Assembly (NCBI GenBank): GCA_029267455.1
Contig: JAJUIX010000045.1
Location: 1 to 8,404 of the forward strand
Origin: Enteractinococcus sp.
Lineage (GTDB): Bacteria; Actinomycetota; Actinomycetes; Actinomycetales; Micrococcaceae
Direction: 5' to 3'
Length of the DNA stretch: 8,404 nucleotides
This document shows, in pieces, positions 5,900 to 8,404 of the stretch. The first letter of the stretch is position 1; each line of letters starts with the position of its first letter. Both the position numbers and the translations under genes were made by a program. The notes below the pieces were generated by a model. That model was not told the origin of the DNA, did no database searches, and was given only the letters and a program-made list of their open reading frames with translations.

Positions 5900-7003
5900 T
5901 TATTTATGTTTGAGTGGATTGGCTGCAGCTCCGGCCTTTTTCGCAGTCCGCTTGGCTGCGATTTTCGCGGCTTTCTTCCCGGTAGTTTTGAGCGTTTTCT
6001 TGGCAGCCATGGTGCCCGCGACCCGCTGTGCAGCAGCAGCGCCGAGTCCAACGGCGCCTACTGCCAGGCCCACCCCGATGAGCTTGCGCCGCTTCGTCCG
6101 ACGTCGACCGTTCCAGCCGCCTGAGACGGTGTATTCGTCGTCGGTTTGAGATTCATAGAGGTTGCCGGAGGTGTCCTGGGCAGATTCTTTCCGCGACAAA
6201 TGGGTGCTATCCACCTGGAGTGCCATCTGTTTTTCGGTCGCCTCCGGTGCCGCGCGGTGCTGTTTGACCATCTGTTTGGCGCCGGTTCCCACTGGAATTT
6301 CGTTTTCTGGTTTCGTTGCCGCTTTGACAATGGCTTTGGCGATATCTTCGGCGGCATACACCGGTGGCATAGCGCGAACTTTGCGTCCGCTGTAGTTGGC
6401 GGCACGTTCAAAGAACGGCGTATCAACCGCCGCAGGAACAATGGTCACCACGTGGATATCTTTCATCTTGTCCAACCACAGCTCTGACCGCAGGCTCACT
6501 GACAGTGCACTGACTGCCGCCTTCGACATCGAGTAGGCCGCGGTAAATGGTTGCGGCACATGCGCCACGGCAGATGAGACATTGATCAGTACACCGCGTT
6601 CTTGGTTTCGCATATGATGCAGGGCCGCACGGCTGCCGTGCACATAACCCATGACGTTGGTTTCCAGTACCCGCTGAAAGTGATCCAGCGGTACGGTTTC
6701 GACCGACCCAAATAGACTGACCGAAGCGTTGTTGACCCACACATCGAGCGCGCCAAAGTGTTCAACAGCATGGCGGGCTAGGGCCTCTACGGCCGTGGCA
6801 TCCGTGGTGTCCGTGGGGATCGCTAGGGCTTGGGCGCCCAGCTCTCGACACTCAAGAGCGGTTTCTTCTAGGGCTTTGCGCCCGCGAGCGGCCAGCACAA
6901 GATGACTGCCGGCTCGTGCGAACTCGCGTGCTGTGGCGCGACCAATCCCACTGGATGCGCCCGTAATCACAACGACGGCGCCTTTGAGTTTTCTCGGTGA
7001 CAT
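5900..7003 (-). CDS. short-chain dehydrogenase/reductase with C-terminal membrane helix and Lys/Ala-rich tail
   Basis: This 367-aa protein is a classical NAD(P)-dependent short-chain dehydrogenase; the substrate is unknown. The following numbers count from the GTG at 7006, one codon ahead of the chosen start. TGASSGIG (15-22) is the cofactor loop, NNAS (92-95) replaces the usual NNAG, N116 lies in TNVMG, and the catalytic set is Ser144/145, Tyr158 and Lys162 (YSMSK). After the catalytic domain (to about 245) comes a polar linker with GNLYESQTDDEY, known from longer members of this family. Then follow a basic RRRTKRRK, a Gly/Ala helix (about 309-330), and a tail of alternating Lys and Ala to the end. 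ATG 7003 is preferred over GTG 7006 because AAGGAG lies seven bases ahead of it. The stop of the OBAP-like gene overlaps that ribosome site, so the two are translated from one operon and probably act together. Confidence 0.9.
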   Translation of the reverse strand: MSPRKLKGAVVVITGASSGIGRATAREFARAGSHLVLAARGRKALEETALECRELGAQALAIPTDTTDATAVEALARHAVEHFGALDVWVNNASVSLFGSVETVPLDHFQRVLETNVMGYVHGSRAALHHMRNQERGVLINVSSAVAHVPQPFTAAYSMSKAAVSALSVSLRSELWLDKMKDIHVVTIVPAAVDTPFFERAANYSGRKVRAMPPVYAAEDIAKAIVKAATKPENEIPVGTGAKQMVKQHRAAPEATEKQMALQVDSTHLSRKESAQDTSGNLYESQTDDEYTVSGGWNGRRRTKRRKLIGVGLAVGAVGLGAAAAQRVAGTMAAKKTLKTTGKKAAKIAAKRTAKKAGAAANPLKHK

Positions 7004-7014
7004 CACGGTTCTCC

Positions 7015-7788
7015 TTAAGCTTCAAACGACTCGGTCGAGTCCTTGATCTCCATGTATTGCAGATCGGTTTGCAACGTCTGGCCGCTTTCCCACGAATTGG
7101 CACCGGGCTGGACCAGCGGCGTCGGAATGTCCGCGCGGTTTTCACGCTTATGAGTACTGGAGATGCCCAACCTGTGGTCGCGTTGTTCGACCAAGTGCTC
7201 GTGGACTTGGCCATCGGCGGTGAAGCCCATCATCAACTGCGGGATCCCATAGGGGAAGTCATGGACGTCGTACTGCCAGGTATGGAAGGTCTTGCCGTAG
7301 GTGGTCACCAGGTCTTCGAAGTAGGCGTGTTCGGCCAGCTCGGGGACACCCGGTGCTACCAATGTCCCGGACTTCACTTCATGGTGATGACTGTGCCACA
7401 GCTGCTTTTCGTCGTCATCAAGGCTCTTGAAGCGCTCTTCGCTGATGATGTATTCGATGCCGATGAGTTTGGCGTCGGGTGCGTTGCTATCAAAGATCAC
7501 GCACTGGTGCAGGTCGTGCTGTAGGTGGATGCAAAAGTGCGTGGCCTCGACCTGTCGGCCCATGTCGTCGGCATAAAAATGGAAGCCGTTGAGATATGTG
7601 CTCATGGCTTCCAGCGGATATTTGGGTTGGAGTAGATTCGAGCTGATGTCCAGCATCCGGTGTTTGAGGGGATGTCCCTGCGAAATTTTTGCGGTGGCTA
7701 ACGTTTTGCGGCCGGCAAGAATGCCTGCTGCGGTGACCGCGCCGGCAGCCACACCCATGCCGATGCTCTTCCAATGATCGAGTCCCAT
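7015..7788 (-). CDS. DUF1264 / oil-body-associated protein (OBAP) homologue
   Basis: The 257-aa protein matches the DUF1264 family, whose plant members (OBAP) sit on seed oil bodies and affect their size; the bacterial role is unknown. Conserved blocks are HFCIH (84-88), QCVIFDS (95-101), PDAKLIGIEYIIS (104-116), WHSHHHEVKSG (131-141), PGVPELAE (146-153), YGKTFHTWQ (164-172) and GIPQLMMGFT (181-190). The many conserved histidines suggest metal binding, which is inference. Ahead of the domain is a Gly/Ala-rich hydrophobic helix (about 9-26, IGMGVAAGAVTAAGILAG) that could anchor it to a membrane or lipid surface. The start ATG 7788 has no good ribosome site but has a -10 box six bases upstream, as in leaderless actinobacterial transcripts. 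It is first in an operon with the short-chain dehydrogenase, whose ATG follows its stop by 11 bases. Confidence 0.88.
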   Translation of the reverse strand: MGLDHWKSIGMGVAAGAVTAAGILAGRKTLATAKISQGHPLKHRMLDISSNLLQPKYPLEAMSTYLNGFHFYADDMGRQVEATHFCIHLQHDLHQCVIFDSNAPDAKLIGIEYIISEERFKSLDDDEKQLWHSHHHEVKSGTLVAPGVPELAEHAYFEDLVTTYGKTFHTWQYDVHDFPYGIPQLMMGFTADGQVHEHLVEQRDHRLGISSTHKRENRADIPTPLVQPGANSWESGQTLQTDLQYMEIKDSTESFEA

Positions 7789-7794
7789 ATCGAG

Positions 7795-7823
7795 ACTCTA
7801 CCGAGCGAGCGCAACAGTGAAAA
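7795..7823 (-). promoter_or_regulatory. leaderless-type promoter of the OBAP/dehydrogenase operon
   Basis: On the minus strand TTTTCA (7818-7823) and TAGAGT (7795-7800) are separated by 17 bp. Each matches its consensus at four of six bases. Only six bases lie between the -10 box and the ATG at 7788, so transcription should begin at or next to the start codon. That agrees with the missing ribosome site. Leaderless genes with a TAnnnT box at this distance are common in actinobacteria. Confidence 0.5.
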
Positions 7824-7924
7824 CAGCCAGCACGGGCGAAGACGTCCATGCCAGGTGATGATGCGGTACGACTGGGAGTGGCGTCGGATCGGAACGCACC
7901 GCTTGTCGTGCCATGTTCGTTTGG

Positions 7925-8404
7925 TTATTCGCCGCCGCGTTGTGTCGCGTCGTCTTCGACGTCTTGGGTCTCTTCATTTATGGTCGCGTCGTCGTCGGGA
8001 TCGTCCTCGTCAGGCGCGGTATCTGGGTCTTCGCCTGTTTCTTGTGGTGTAGCGCTCTGTTCCTCTTGGAGATTCTCGTCGTCGTTTTGAGCACCTGGAG
8101 CTGACTCATCTTCGAATGTGTCGAACTGCTCCTGGCTGGCTTCTTCTCCGGGCCCGGGATCCGGAAGCTGCATCATGCGGAAGGAGTTGGCTAGGCCGAA
8201 GAGTCCGGCGAGTATCGGAATGAGCAGCGCGGTCTGAAGTGCGATAGGCCGTGCTTGGGTGTTGATGCGCACAATCTCGTCTTGGATGTCTTCTGGCTGG
8301 TTGATGAGGAGTTCTTCGAGTTGAGTGTTGCTCAACAGCTGGGCATCGTCTTCCAGTACCTGGGCGACCTGCTGTTGGTCGTCGGGCGGAAGCACCGTGC
8401 TTGA
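7925..8404 (-). CDS. probable major facilitator superfamily transporter, C-terminal part with acidic tail, cut by window edge
   Basis: The frame is open to the right edge, giving 159 residues of a larger protein. The part seen begins with a helical acidic segment (DDQQQVAQVLEDDAQLLSNT, then QLEELL) joined to EIVRINTQARPIALQTALL. Next is one membrane helix (LLIPILAGLFGLANSFRMMQLPDP). I recall this arrangement from the C-terminal end of actinobacterial MFS permeases, where it precedes and forms the last helix. A cytoplasmic tail of about 80 residues follows with 31 Asp or Glu and a single Arg, unusual for the family. A GTG at 8395 could open a short 156-aa protein, but the resemblance to a transporter end and the continuing open frame argue for a partial gene. 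The transported substrate is unknown. The stop lies 136 bp from the next gene, which has its own promoter. Confidence 0.7.
   Translation of the reverse strand, partial: SSTVLPPDDQQQVAQVLEDDAQLLSNTQLEELLINQPEDIQDEIVRINTQARPIALQTALLIPILAGLFGLANSFRMMQLPDPGPGEEASQEQFDTFEDESAPGAQNDDENLQEEQSATPQETGEDPDTAPDEDDPDDDATINEETQDVEDDATQRGGE

Noticed and set aside
5874..6487. Plus-strand open frames opposite the dehydrogenase C-terminus
   Set aside because: They are antisense to a well-supported gene, with Phe/Arg/Gly-biased composition expected of the complement of its Lys/Ala-rich coding sequence.
6722..6733. NNAS instead of NNAG in the dehydrogenase
   Set aside because: A tolerated variation in this family; the catalytic Ser, Tyr and Lys are all present, so no loss of function is implied.
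7774..8104. Plus-strand open frames over the OBAP promoter and transporter tail
   Set aside because: They are antisense to the acidic-tail coding region, rich in Ser/Val/Arg by complement, and have no start signals.

Overview
The window looks like a chromosomal segment from an actinobacterium. A low-to-mid GC member of the Micrococcales/Micrococcaceae is my best guess. The reasons are an actinobacterial-style formylglycine-generating enzyme with an N-terminal Cys-Cys, SipW-type exported proteins, GTG/TTG starts, a leaderless-type promoter and intermediate base composition. Taxonomy is inferred from style, not from a marker gene. The window holds eight protein genes, two of them cut by the edges. 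No tRNA, rRNA, CRISPR array, transposase or integrase was found.

Left part (1-2139): a divergent pair. A formylglycine-generating enzyme (FGE) runs leftward off the window edge from 566. A choline-sulfatase (betC) runs rightward from 610. They make functional sense together: FGE oxidises the active-site cysteine of sulfatases, and BetC carries that cysteine in a CxPSR motif (Cys51). BetC should release choline and sulfate from choline-O-sulfate; no choline oxidation genes are inside the window.

Middle-left (2215-3554): two leftward genes for cell-surface proteins with SipW-type (TasA/camelysin-like) signal segments. The upstream one is a secreted protein with a TTG start. The downstream one is a two-helix membrane protein with a beta-rich, possibly fibronectin-III-like ectodomain. 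The expected dedicated signal peptidase (SipW) is not in the window. A 267-bp divergent control region (3555-3821) with a perfect 9-bp inverted repeat separates them from a rightward AqpZ-type aquaporin (3822-4553).

Middle (4554-5887): a 233-bp intergenic stretch with several dyads, then a rightward gene for a membrane-anchored protein of unknown function with a proline-rich N-terminus, one membrane helix, an acidic helical stalk and a small C-terminal domain.

Right part (5900-8404): three leftward genes. At the edge is the C-terminal end of a probable major facilitator transporter with a very acidic tail. Next is a DUF1264/oil-body-associated-protein (OBAP) homologue with a leaderless-type promoter. 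Tightly behind it is a short-chain dehydrogenase with a membrane helix and a Lys/Ala-rich tail. The OBAP homologue and the dehydrogenase form an operon and carry look-alike Gly/Ala-rich hydrophobic helices. This is the most intriguing part of the window: it suggests a two-protein membrane- or lipid-surface module.
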